Origin: Aphrocallistes beatrix
Lineage: Eukaryota; Porifera; Hexactinellida; Sceptrulophora; Aphrocallistidae
Direction: 5' to 3'
DNA: 64,000 nucleotides
Assembly: GCA_963281255.1 (NCBI GenBank)
Contig: OY725503.1
Coordinates: 1,612,001 to 1,676,000 of the forward strand
Under the pieces are notes generated by a model. That model searched no databases and was not told where the DNA came from. It saw only the letters and a list, made by a program, of their open reading frames with translations. The position numbers were made by a program, and so were the translations under genes. Every line of letters begins with the position of its first letter. Positions within the stretch are counted from its first letter, which is position 1. Below are positions 12,875 through 22,739 of this stretch, piece after piece.

Positions 12875-13209
12875 AGGAGATAGAAGGCTGAAATTTTAAT
12901 AGAATCTGTATACTAACATCCCTCACATATGATGCAACTAGCATCAAAAAATGATAACACATCACTTCGTTATGACGTCATCATTACTCATCACTTCGTT
13001 ATGACGTCATCATTACTCATTAAAATTTTAAAATTGACAAATTTGGTGATTTTTCGAGTGATTTCGATTTTAAATCTAAGATGGACATATTTAGAGATGA
13101 TATCTCCCTTATAATTAACCAATTTCACCTCCAGGCGACCGAAGGGAGCATCCGGCGTACACAAAGTGTCCGCCAGCCGCGCAGCGCAAGCAAGCGAAGC
13201 GCGCTTGTA
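12875..13209 (-). repeat. Family A repeat, tail-truncated copy
   Basis: It begins inside the body (AGATAGAAGGCTGAAATTTT) and runs to a complete head ending CGCGCTTG at 13,208. A TGACGTCATCATTACTCA unit is duplicated in tandem (12,974-13,019). The Tc1 element inserted four bases beyond the head. Confidence 0.85.
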
Positions 13210-13213
13210 TATA

Positions 13214-14557
13214 CAGGGTGTTTCTTAAGTCGTGGCCACTACCAAAATCAAAGAAAATAAACGAAAATTGTGCACGAATAGATTGTATTATTTATGAATA
13301 TAATCACCATTACTCTCTATAACCTGCGCAATTCGCTTAGGCATTCCTTCAACTAAATTGTTCAAAATTTTCGGATCGATACTGGACCATGCTATTTTGA
13401 GTCTTGAAATTAGATCTTCAGTTCTGCATATTTGTTCCATTTCATCTAGCCTATCTGAAAGAATTGCCCATAGATTTTCAATAGGATTTAGGTCAGGAGA
13501 ATTACCTGGCCATTCACCTTTCTTCCAAAATCTTGGAAAGTTCTTTGAACACCATGCTTGAGTCAAATTAGCAGTGTGAGCTGGTGCACCGTCTTGCATG
13601 AACAGAGAATTTGGCATGTTCTGTAGCATAGCCCTCTCACAAATACCACCTGTTTTACGCTTTCTTCGAATTGAATCAACACAGGTCCTCTTTAAAATAT
13701 GATCCCGATAGTAAGCACAATTTACAGTTTGCTTTTGAGGGACTATGTGCAGTTCCGAAACAGCAGAATGGGACATCATACCCCATACCATGACCTTCGC
13801 TGGAAATTTCACTTTGAAGACAGGCTCTAATCTTTCGCTGGTTTTGTCCCAAACGCGGTCATTTTGTGGATTCGGGGATGCAAACAACTCAAAGGGGGAC
13901 TCATCCGACCACAAAACCTTTTTCCAATCATCAACAGTCCAATGCTGATGGGCTAGGGCGAAAGAAAGTCGTTTTTCTTTGATCCTGTCGGTAATCCGTG
14001 GCCTTTTTGGACGTTTGTACGACCTCGCACCGATATGGTCCTTCAAATGCCTATAAACAGTAGTTGGAGAAATAGTGTAGCCTTTTCCTCGCAGTTTCTT
14101 CGCGATTTTCCTCGTTGACTGGAGTCGTTTGCCGAGAGATTTAGCAATAACAATTTTGCTCACACGGTCTAAAATCGGCGGACGTCCAGACCGCCCCTTG
14201 GTTTCCAGTGAAACTCCCGAATTATTGGATTGTGACCATCTTCGAACCGAACGATATCCAACATTAAGCCTCTTGGCTACCTCTTTTTTAGGTACTCCTG
14301 ATTCTATCATTCCGATTGCCTTAGAACACATGGCTAACCCGTAGTCAGACACATTCATTTTGAAAAAATGAACAAAAAGTACAAATTATTTTTAAAAAAA
14401 GTAACAGGAAATAATATAAACGAAATAATGGTTGAAAATAGAGTGATTGTAATACCGCAGTAAAGCAGCAGAATAGGAAATAGTAATGCTCATGGTCCAT
14501 TAGAAAAACAACTATTGATATTAAAAAATTTTTGGCCACGACTTATGAAACACCCTG
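13214..14557. mobile_element. Complete Tc1-like (DD37E) transposon
   Basis: Terminal inverted repeats CAGGGTGTTTCTTAAGTCGT (left) and the inverse of CAGGGTGTTTCATAAGTCGT (right) differ at one position in about 25 and are flanked by TA at 13,212-13,213 and 14,558-14,559. It is 1,344 bp long, with one intact transposase gene on the minus strand. Nearly identical ends and an unbroken frame suggest recent, possibly current, activity. Confidence 0.92.
13288..14358 (-). CDS. Tc1/mariner-superfamily transposase, DD37E type, apparently intact
   Basis: A 356-residue transposase that would bind the element's terminal repeats and catalyse cut-and-paste transposition into TA in the nucleus. The N-terminus has two helix-turn-helix modules: residues about 10-45 (ESGVPKKEVAKRLNVGYRSV) and 75-110 (STRKIAKKLRGKGYTISPTT then VYRHL), with a basic RSGRP linker at 56-60. 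The catalytic acids are Asp152 (LWSDESPFEL), Asp256 (FMQDGAPAHT) and Glu294 (NPIENLW). The last two are separated by 37 residues, which is the DD37E spacing (ITmD37E/TRT-type) and not the DD34E of classical Tc1. VMVWGMMS at 189-196 is also typical. Length is normal for the superfamily. There are no introns, stops or frameshifts. It lies wholly inside the terminal repeats at 13,214-14,557. A related but broken copy is at 62,854-63,924. Confidence 0.93.
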   Translation of the reverse strand: MNVSDYGLAMCSKAIGMIESGVPKKEVAKRLNVGYRSVRRWSQSNNSGVSLETKGRSGRPPILDRVSKIVIAKSLGKRLQSTRKIAKKLRGKGYTISPTTVYRHLKDHIGARSYKRPKRPRITDRIKEKRLSFALAHQHWTVDDWKKVLWSDESPFELFASPNPQNDRVWDKTSERLEPVFKVKFPAKVMVWGMMSHSAVSELHIVPQKQTVNCAYYRDHILKRTCVDSIRRKRKTGGICERAMLQNMPNSLFMQDGAPAHTANLTQAWCSKNFPRFWKKGEWPGNSPDLNPIENLWAILSDRLDEMEQICRTEDLISRLKIAWSSIDPKILNNLVEGMPKRIAQVIESNGDYIHK

Positions 14558-15466
14558 TATATATTTTCTAAATCCTATTTTCTGAGACTTTTTTTTCAGC
14601 AATTATAAAGTTGATAACTTTTTGTAAATTCAACCTAAGGGCGAAAACTCAACGGTTTCTGATAGATCTCGAAGAGTAGAACATAATGAACAGACATATT
14701 TTTGATAATACAAATAAAAATAGAATTATGAAAAAAATAGTGTCAAAATTACTAAAAATATACTTTCTGGGGTGTTTTGGTCTGAATTTTTAACAATTTT
14801 CAAATTTTCAAAAATATGTCTGTTCTTTAGTTAGATCATCGATTTATGAATGAATTTGAAAAGTTTCTAAAGGATTGTAAGCATATTGTGTCCGATTTCT
14901 TCCTTGTAAAATAATCAAATTTTTTAAAAAGAATTTTTATCTGTTGCATTATTTCAATTATTAATGCAGTTTTGCAGATATCTCTGCGATTCAAATCTGC
15001 ACTGAAAAAATTAAATGAATCGGTTGAAAATGTCAAAAGTTAGCAATTATAGGAAAGGCCATAGCATTCTAATACACTAAGGCAATGGCGCAGACCTTTT
15101 TTTCTGGACCATGGATTGGTTAAACGAGCTAAATGAATTTTTCTGAAAATGGTTGGATTATGCTGGTATATAATTTCGTATATTATATAATGATCCTTTT
15201 CATTAATACTACATCGATTTTCTTCAAATTGGTTCGAGGATGGCACTGTAGAGAATTTGTGGTTAAACTAATTTTAAGCAACCATATTACTTATATATTA
15301 ACATACTACTTACTTGTTTTGTTTTAAAATCAACCACATGAATCATATATTTATTTGCTACCTTGTTGTGAAGTTTTACAAATCACTGTCTTTTCCTATA
15401 CACGACTCAAAGTTGATCCGAAACACTCCACATAAGCATCCATCTTTATTACTCTTCAGGAACGAC

Positions 15467-15785
15467 ATGTCCTGTGTTGTTCCAGGCTGCAAGTCCAACT
15501 ATAATAGTGGAGCAGAGTATCCTTTTGCTTTTCATTTCCCAAAGAATCGTTTAGGGTAATTCCACGCCCACTGAAAGACTAGGAAGTAAACACGCTGATG
15601 TGAGTAAGTTTCAATCATTTATGTATTTTCCTTATTAACTGATTGTCACATTTACACTTCTACACACCATTTAGATATGTATACGTACATTCTTTCAAAC
15701 CAGATGACATCGAGAGAACCATTACCTACAATGATGGGCTTCGTGATGTTACAGTTTCCAGGATAGAATAGCTCTAAAGAAAACT
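15467..15785 (+). pseudogene. THAP zinc-finger relic of the transposon
   Basis: MSCVVPGCKSNYNSGAEYPF then AFHFPKNRLG (15,467-15,559) is the N-terminal half of a THAP domain (Cys-x4-Cys, then FHFPK). After a gap of about 110 bp, possibly an intron, PDDIERTITYNDGLRDVTVS (about 15,695-15,768) resembles the C-terminal half, although the Cys-x2-His pair is not clearly kept. THAP domains bind transposon ends. The rest of the protein is not readable, so this copy is dead. Confidence 0.6.
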
Positions 15786-16152
15786 TACTACCCAGTATAT
15801 TCCCCGACTATCATTCCTATCTTTCTGAATGGAATTCCAAGCCTAAGAGACTCACACTGAACGATTGCTGATGGAATCTGCCTACTCTACTAAGAGCATA
15901 ACTGACAACGAAGAAAAGGTAGATAAGTTCTTAGTTAGTTCATTTTCAGATATTCTTTCTTAGCTTAGCGACCTCGACGCTCGACTTACGAAACGCCCGG
16001 ATAGCTCATGCGTCCAATAACTAATTTTTTTTAAAATTAAGATAATTATTTCAGAAACCTATATTTACTAACAGGTTCAAATACAAAATGATCCATTAAA
16101 ACTGAATAAAACATCATTTCAGCTTATATTGTCAGATATCTAGTTCAAACTA

Positions 16153-16333
16153 CAGTCAGGGTCGTTTATTATGAACCCGCTTAATATGAACATTCGTTTA
16201 TTATGAACTAACCTCCTGGTCCCAATTTCATTTTTTAGATAGGATTTGTATTGAATCAAGTTAGCTTAACATGAAGTACATTATGAACAGATTTTTTGGT
16301 CCCCTGGTGGTTCACAATAAGCGACCCTGACTG
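16153..16333. mobile_element. 181-bp TA-flanked MITE
   Basis: Termini CAGTCAGGGTCGTTTATTAT and the inverse of CAGTCAGGGTCGCTTATTGT, flanked by TA on both sides (16,151-16,152 and 16,334-16,335). It is a pogo/Tc1-type non-autonomous element lying inside the THAP transposon. Confidence 0.8.
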
Positions 16334-17672
16334 TATAATATTTCTTATTGTCAAATTTTGGATCGTGAACGCCGACTTCAATTATCCAATCATCTCACAT
16401 TTTTTTCGATTAAACAACAATCCAATAATCCTAGTATAGGACTGTTAATTGGGACTGTGTTTCATCTCCTCGCCCGCATCAATATTTAGCTACCGCATAT
16501 ATTGTCATTTTGCTATCAGTATCCCATTCTATTTCAGGTACAATGATTTATTGCTAGAGATCGAGTCGATATACCAGCATTTCAAAATATATTGATGGTT
16601 ATTGATACTTCAATGCGTGAATTAAATGTTTGTACCCAATTATATATCAATTTATCAGCCTCAATTGTATATTATAAAATAGATAATGGTCATGATATAA
16701 CGCCTGCCCGCATCCCCACTGAAGGTCTTTTTAGAGCTGAAACAACTTTACTATTAACAGTAGTCATAGCTCTTGAAGAATATTTGAATAGTTTGCAGGG
16801 ATTTTGATGAAATGTATTTAACCTAAATAACGTGGCTGGGTTGCAGTTTTCTCTTATACAAAAATCTAACCTATTTAACAACTGATAAGGGATCTCAATA
16901 AATTATCATAGATTTATTAGACAGGGGTCACTTATGTATCCATATCCATATATTGCTGTTATCGACTGCGTTACTACTTGTATTATCCATAAAACTTTCA
17001 TCAAATTGCTAACTCTCAAGTTCTTCGAAAACAGTTTTATCCCGGTTCAACTCATACTAAATTACTAGTATTAATTTTAATCATAGTTGATGACAAATGG
17101 ATTGATATGTGTGAGAGAATTGTGTTGTTGTGAAGTATAATAATTCTTCTCTTTCTTAGGAATGGTGTGGAAAGACCGGATAAAGGATGAAGAAAGAGAA
17201 GTGATGTCTAACGGAATAACAACGTTTTGATCTTCCTTAATCTTAGAATATTATCTTCTCTTCATAACATCCTTCAGTTTACTAATTTTAATCCATGTAA
17301 TTCACCATTTCAATAATGATTATTCCAACTTAGTGTTTAATTGTTAGTCTTGCCGTGCTGTGCTATGAATCTATTTCGAATGTATTTGTTTGTTTGCAAT
17401 TAATATTATGATTATAAACGCTCATTTATTAAGTTCTTAACCTTTTGGGCTCAATGATATGACTTTAGTAAGTGTAGTGGACAAATAGAAGGCGAATAAA
17501 TGTTAAATTGATAATTAGTGATAAATTCACTTAGCTCGTTTAACCAATCCATGGTCCAGAAAAAAAGGCCTGCGCCATTGCCTTAGTGTATTAGAGTGCT
17601 ATGGAAAGGCCAACCTTAATCAGGAAAAATGTCCTCTGACCGATGTGACCTTATTATGCGGAGTCGACTGTA

Positions 17673-18094
17673 TATATATTTTGACCTGGCCATGAACATT
17701 TTTCACTTGTTTTCATTGCATATTCAACAAAAGTCATCGAACCGAACCTGCAGTAGTATATTTTGGTCAGATTGAACCTTGAAAGTTAGCTACACTACTG
17801 AACCCATTAGAATTTACATAAAACATTGATTAATTTCTTTCTACAGTGGAACCTGACAGTGGTAATATCTATATAATGATATGCTTAAAATGTGCTATTT
17901 TTATTAGCAAATTTCATTGAGTGGGAAATAGGGGGCTACTACAAACTGGATCAACATTAATTTTCCGGCTTGTTGTTCCTTGTTAGTGTGTAACGCTGCC
18001 TGAGAGTTAGCATGTTTCTCTCTAATATTCCCTAGTTGTGTCTTTTATATGTGTATAAATAAAATTATTTTATACTAGATAAGTCTCTTTATCA
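17673..18094. other. 5' flank of the PIP5K gene
   Basis: No repeat boundary or coding frame is recognised. TA-rich sequence (TATATGTGTATAAATAAAA, 18,047-18,065) about 35 bp before the start codon could hold a TATA box, but nothing proves a promoter. Confidence 0.4.
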
Positions 18095-20023
18095 ATGGCC
18101 AATCGTTTTCCCGAATCTGGGCCAATTCACTCGCCTGGTGTAGAGAGTAATAACGATATGGATATTGTTTCTATTCCAACTTCACCGTTTCTTGCAACAA
18201 ATAGGCCTAGTAGTACTGGGCAGAAGACAGTAAAACATGGTAATTTACGTATTGCCCCTGATGGCACCATGTCCTTTAAGAAGACAGAAGCAGAAGTACT
18301 GATGTCGGCTATTCAACTTGGAATAAGCCATCACTTGGCGAAACTACACCCTAAACCAAAACGCGATCTCCTTTTTCCCGACTTCCACAGTGTTGATAAA
18401 ACTGAATTTCCACAAGAAGGCTCTGAATCTACTCCTGGTCACAAATACAACGACTTCAAATTCAAATCATATTCTCCCATAGCTTTCCGTCACCTACGTG
18501 ATCACTTCAATATCGCACCTCAAGATTTTATTTCCTCTCTTTGCTATTTTCCACTGAAAGCAATTGGCAATCCTGGAGCATCTGGGTCGCTTTTTTACAT
18601 CTCACAAGATGATCTTTTTATCATCAAGACCATTTCTTCCCGCGAAGCTCTCTTTCTACAGAAACTCCTACCTGGTTATTGGATAAATCTCCATCAAAAC
18701 AAGCGCACTCTATTACCTAAATTTTTTGGATTATATTCTTACGCTAGTAAGGGAACAAAAAAGATTCGTCTTATTGTTATGAATAATTTATTGCCTTCAA
18801 ACATCGAATTTCATCTCAAATTTGATTTAAAAGGCAGTTTACACGGACGTAACGCTTCTAGTAAAGAGCTATCTAAATCTCATCCCACCCTTAAAGACAA
18901 TGACTACCTAAATCGATTTGAGAATGGTATTGCAATATCACCTGAAAAATATGATCTCTTAGTTGAGACAATACAAAGAGATTGTACAGTGCTCGAGAGT
19001 TTCGAAATAATGGATTATTCACTGCTTGTGGCAATGCATAATATATCAGAGATACGGCGCCAGATGCCAGTAGGATCTGAACTTACACATCAAGTCAGTG
19101 AACACCCTACAGCTACTAACTTGAGATTATCTCTATCATTAGATAATGCTGAGTTTCTTGATTCTAGATCTTTGGCCATCGTCCCCCCGTCTCAACTTGA
19201 TTTTATTACTCGTGATTACTTAAAACGACTTCCCGAAGGATATTTTCTTGCTAGGCTTCCTTCTGGAGATTTGACCGCTGTTTATCTTGGTATTATAGAC
19301 ATCTTACAAAGTTACGTTACTAAAAAGAAGCTTGAGCACACTTTCAAGTCAATAATTTATGATGGAGATATTGTATCCGTTCATAAACCTAACTTCTATT
19401 CCAAGCGGTTCCAAAATTTTATGTCAGGAAATGTATTCTTACGAGATCCCAATCAAGTCCCAGTAAACGGTTCTAATATCGGTTCTAGAAGAAAACCAAG
19501 ACGTATTTCACTTAGTGGAAGACCATTGAGATCTCTAACTGACTCTTATACCACCCCTCCGTCATATCCTGTTGAAGTTGCACAGCTAAATTCGTCTTTA
19601 CCTGAATCGAATATCTCAGACTTCTCAGTACAATCTGTTCCCACTTCTAATGAAGATGATCTTATACGCTATTCACAACTTGATTTGGATCAGAAAAAAA
19701 ATATGGAATCAAATTATGGTAAATCCGATCCTTTACAATCCCAATTCTTATCCACCAGTCTCGAGATGAACCAAAATATAAAGAATGTTTCATCTCAAAA
19801 CTCAAGAATAATATGCACGAATAGTGATTCACAAATCCAAAATGAATGTATTCAAAATGAATCAAGTCATATTGAGAGTGAAAGCACAACGTTGAGCTTT
19901 TCCCAGCGAGTTGAATCAAACAAAGAATTGGATCACTTTACGGATCAAATTTTGACTGAAAGCTTTGATGATACTACTCAATATATTCAAGAAATACCTG
20001 TGATTGTAAGTCTGAACATTTAA
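18095..20023 (+). CDS. PIP5K1: Type I phosphatidylinositol 4-phosphate 5-kinase
   Basis: Phosphorylates PI4P to PI(4,5)P2 at the plasma membrane. The 642-residue frame has the whole PIPK fold: N-lobe from about residue 60, glycine-rich loop GASGSLFY (161-168), ATP-contacting Lys178 in FIIKT, EALFLQKLLPGYWINL (184-199), DLKGS (244-248), catalytic MDYSLL (306-311), metal-binding IID (400-402) and the activation loop KKLEHTFKS through VSVHKPNFYSKRF (410-438). Glu413 in that loop marks the type I (PI4P) class; type II enzymes have Ala. The tail (460-642) is Ser/Asn/Gln-rich without a domain. An in-frame TAA 15 bases upstream supports the start unless an upstream exon exists. The body has no introns. 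A GTAAGT donor at 20,006 and an acceptor at 20,068-20,069 suggest the true end may be spliced to 20,093, replacing VSLNI with VTTLVTI. Confidence 0.93.
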   Translation: MANRFPESGPIHSPGVESNNDMDIVSIPTSPFLATNRPSSTGQKTVKHGNLRIAPDGTMSFKKTEAEVLMSAIQLGISHHLAKLHPKPKRDLLFPDFHSVDKTEFPQEGSESTPGHKYNDFKFKSYSPIAFRHLRDHFNIAPQDFISSLCYFPLKAIGNPGASGSLFYISQDDLFIIKTISSREALFLQKLLPGYWINLHQNKRTLLPKFFGLYSYASKGTKKIRLIVMNNLLPSNIEFHLKFDLKGSLHGRNASSKELSKSHPTLKDNDYLNRFENGIAISPEKYDLLVETIQRDCTVLESFEIMDYSLLVAMHNISEIRRQMPVGSELTHQVSEHPTATNLRLSLSLDNAEFLDSRSLAIVPPSQLDFITRDYLKRLPEGYFLARLPSGDLTAVYLGIIDILQSYVTKKKLEHTFKSIIYDGDIVSVHKPNFYSKRFQNFMSGNVFLRDPNQVPVNGSNIGSRRKPRRISLSGRPLRSLTDSYTTPPSYPVEVAQLNSSLPESNISDFSVQSVPTSNEDDLIRYSQLDLDQKKNMESNYGKSDPLQSQFLSTSLEMNQNIKNVSSQNSRIICTNSDSQIQNECIQNESSHIESESTTLSFSQRVESNKELDHFTDQILTESFDDTTQYIQEIPVIVSLNI

Positions 20024-20093
20024 CTACCGTTCCAAACATTTTAATCTGTGTGTGAACATTATAAATTAGGTGACTACACTTGTAACTATTTAA
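20006..20093 (+). other. Possible terminal mini-intron and last exon of PIP5K
   Basis: ATT then GTAAGT at 20,006 is a consensus donor in phase 0. TTATAAATTAG ending at 20,069 is an acceptor, giving a 64-bp intron, close to the 68-74 bp introns of the GPCR. The exon would encode VTTLVTI and a TAA at 20,091-20,093. Without splicing the protein ends VSLNI at 20,023. Confidence 0.45.
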
Positions 20094-20997
20094 CTGTGTA
20101 TATACAAGTATATTTCTTTATTTTTCAAAAAAAGAATAGGTTATATTCTTAGGAATTTTAAGCTAATTATGATATGAGTGATATTAGATCACACATTTAC
20201 TCCTTTGTTTATGCATCAATTCTAATTGTATATAGAGGACCAACATTTATTCACATCCCAAAAGTTATTTTTATTAATTCTGATGTTCCTGATTATTAGG
20301 ATCCCTGACACTGGTACTCATCTGCATGTTTTGCCACATCTGTTTCAAATATAGTTGACATTAAACGTAGATCGCCTGATTTTGTTATTTGCAATCTATT
20401 AAATTTGAAATACGTATTCTGAAATTTTTAATATTTCTCCAATCCAATCAGTGTATCTTTTAAGGATTTAAAAAATTTTTTTGTTCTTTTTTAGGATTAA
20501 AAAAATAATCCCCGGAATAAAAAAAATATATTATATTGGGATTTTTATTAATATAAATTCAAAAATTTGAAACGTTATTGTACTCGAAGCCATCTGAAAC
20601 TCCCAATATTGGCTAGGAATGCAAAATTTATCATACTTACACACGAACACAATCATGTAATAATACGCTAATATAAAATATCCAACCATTTCTTAGTCAT
20701 ATATAAAAATTTATATTACACGGTATAATCTAAATTCCAGAAAAAATAAATCAGAAATAAAAAACTTTTAGAAGTAAGCAAAAAATTGCTTAAAAGATAG
20801 CCTGAATCCAATATACTAATTTGATTGGTATCAACAAAGTATTATTTTTTGATTTGTAATATGAACCCTGTTTGAATTTCATTGTGCTAAGCATCTATTG
20901 TTTGTTATTAACAATTCGCAGTATTCTGAGTTCAAACTAGTGCTGTACTAATTGACTGGTTTGACAATCGAAAACTGGATCGGTGATTCATTAATAA
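20094..20997. other. 3' flank of PIP5K, no gene seen
   Basis: AT-rich sequence with poly-A and poly-T runs and no coding frame. No clear AATAAA close to the stop; the nearest clear AATAAA is near 20,745. Confidence 0.45.
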
Positions 20998-21490
20998 CAA
21001 GCGCGCTACGCTTGCTTGCGCTGCGCGGCTGGTGGACACTTTGTGTCCGCCAGAGGCGCACTTTAGACGCCTGGGGTCACATTGATTAATTATAAGGGAG
21101 ATAACATCTCGAAATACTACTGTGCTCCAGTTGTAATCGATATCGCACGAAAAATAGCAATGATGATGTCAATACAGAGTGATGAGTCATCATTTTTTGA
21201 TGATAGTTGCATCATATGTGAGATATATTAATATACACATTCTATTAAAATTTCAGCCTCCTATCACCTAAATTGGCTGAGTTATGGTTAAAAAGCTGAA
21301 ATTTCTAATTATAAAAAAGGTGAAAATGACGTCATAATTCCATGATGAATCGACATTTTCGTCTGATCGACATTTTCGTCTCAGAACTTAGTGGAGCCAT
21401 AGCCAAAAGACTCCCACATGCCAAAAATCAGCTTTCTGCACCAGGCAGTTTCTTCAATCAATTCATTACAGATATATATAAATACATATA
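20998..21490 (+). repeat. Family A repeat, full body and head
   Basis: Head CAAGCGCGCTACGCTTG, hairpin stem GGTGGACAC with loop TTT, then CATTGATTAATTATAAGGG, TGAGTCATCA, and ATTCATTACAG followed by TA repeats. The first TGACGTCA is degraded; the second is intact at about 21,327. It is directly followed by the next copy in the same orientation. Confidence 0.9.
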
Positions 21491-22676
21491 CAAGCGCGCT
21501 TCGCTTGCTTGCGCTGCGCGGCTGGCGGACACTTGGTGTCCGCCGGAGGCGCCATTTGGGCGCCTGGGGTCACATTGATTAATTATAACGGGATAACATC
21601 TCTAGATACGTCTGTCCTACTGTTATAATCGATATCGCACGAAAAATCACCAAATTTGTCAATTTTTGAAATTTTGATGTGTAATGATGACGTCATAACA
21701 GAGTGATGACTCATCATTTTTTGTTGATAGTTGTATCATATGTGTGATATATTAATATACACATTCTAATAAAATTTCAGTTTTCTATCACTTAAAATGG
21801 CTGAGTAAAGTGCGAAAAACTGAAATTGCTAATTATAAAAAAGGTGACAATGACGTCATAATTCCATGATGAGTCGACATTTTCGTCTGAGCTCAGAACT
21901 TACTGGAGCCATAACCTCCTACATGAAAAGACTCCCAAAAGACTCCCAAAAGACTCCCACAAAGACTCAACACAGCTTTCTGGGCCTGGCAGTTTCTTCA
22001 ATCAATTCGTTACATATATATATAGGGTGTCCCAAAAGTTCTGCAACAACTAATTTTACTTTGTTAATTTGACTAAGATCACTTGATTGTATTCCAAATT
22101 AGCCTCCATAAATGAAATCTAACACCCTTCTAGCATAGAAATGAGCTCAACCTATTACGCAAAAAACATTTCTTATAAAATTATGAATAATTACATACCA
22201 ATTACTCCAAAATTTGGAGCTCAAAAATGTAAAGTTTGAAGATTATTATTTTTCTGATGAAATATTACATCAATCACTTCTATATTCTGTAATTGATTCA
22301 TAATACTAAAATAACATTATTACTTTTGATTTATGTAACGGAAATCTTCTATAAGAACGCGAGTATTTTAAGTATAGACGTCAAATGTACCATGGATATG
22401 AGTTTTTTTATTGAGATAAAAAATATTCTTTACTAGACAACGATATATATGATCCAGCATTGCAAATAAATTGAGAAAAGCAGGCCATTGGGAATGCAAA
22501 ATAATTAAGATAATCCTCCCTATTTTTTGATTAAAAATAGGTATCGGATATTCGATCTATTTATCTATGTATTAATGCATCAGCAACATTTGTTGCAGAA
22601 CTTTTGGGACACCCTGTATATATATATATATGCAAACAAACAAACAAACATTAATCGAGTTTTAATAGTAAGGATA
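21491..22676 (+). repeat. Family A repeat, full copy split by a MITE
   Basis: The head starts at 21,491 with both palindromes intact (stem GGCGGACAC, loop TTG; and GGCGCC blocks). Both TGACGTCA sites are present near 21,688 and 21,853. The TA stretch is split by the MITE at 22,023-22,616. The tail ATTAATCGAGTTTTAATAGT resumes at 22,651 and is repeated once more at 22,693-22,720. Confidence 0.9.
22023..22616. mobile_element. 594-bp Tc1/mariner-type MITE
   Basis: Termini AGGGTGTCCCAAAAGTTCTG and its inverse, ending CACCCTG, sit within TA repeats. No transposase frame is seen. A decayed relative lies at about 55,855-56,160 (shared AGGTTCTGCAATAA-type end and ATCTAACACCCTTCT). Confidence 0.8.
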
Positions 22677-22739
22677 TAGTATATATATGTATACATTAAT
22701 CGAGTTTTAATAGTAAGGATACTGTACTATATAACCCTC

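Larger units (their letters stand above)
15061..17602 (+). mobile_element. THAP-domain DNA transposon, copy 1 (9-bp target duplication)
   Basis: Inverted termini of about 85 bp (ATAGCATTCTAATACACTAA outward) at 15,061 and 17,602. The perfect direct repeat GGAAAGGCC flanks them at 15,052-15,060 and 17,603-17,611. Nine base pairs is the duplication size of Mutator-type elements; P elements make 8. A THAP zinc-finger relic (15,467-15,785) lies just inside the left end. A 181-bp MITE is inserted at 16,153. No full transposase is readable. Copy 2 is at 42,560. Confidence 0.8.
12517..17615. mobile_element. Family B element (TTAA duplication, GGTTGGCC termini), interrupted
   Basis: GGTTGGCCTTTC at 12,517 is inverted as GAAAGGCCAACC ending at 17,615, flanked by TTAA at 12,513-12,516 and 17,616-17,619. 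TTAA with GG termini is the pattern of Kolobok-type elements; piggyBac would end in CCC. It is non-autonomous. Its right terminal repeat was itself the target of the THAP element at 15,061-17,602. A family A fragment and a Tc1 element also lie within it. Related copies are at 29,293-30,473 and about 57,137-58,643. Confidence 0.75.
12391..17670. mobile_element. Outermost of a nest of transposons (TA-flanked, CAGTCGACTCCGC termini)
   Basis: CAGTCGACTCCGC at 12,391 is inverted at 17,658-17,670, and both sides are flanked by TA, as in pogo/Tc1-type elements. The termini match for about 13 bases, then partly (TTATTCGGGTCAC against ATAATAAGGTCAC). Everything between is a later insertion: the TTAA element at 12,517-17,615 and its own insertions. 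The original element would have been only about 180 bp. Confidence 0.7.

Noticed and set aside
13358..14344. Plus-strand open frames opposite the Tc1 transposase
   Set aside because: They are antisense shadows of the intact minus-strand transposase.
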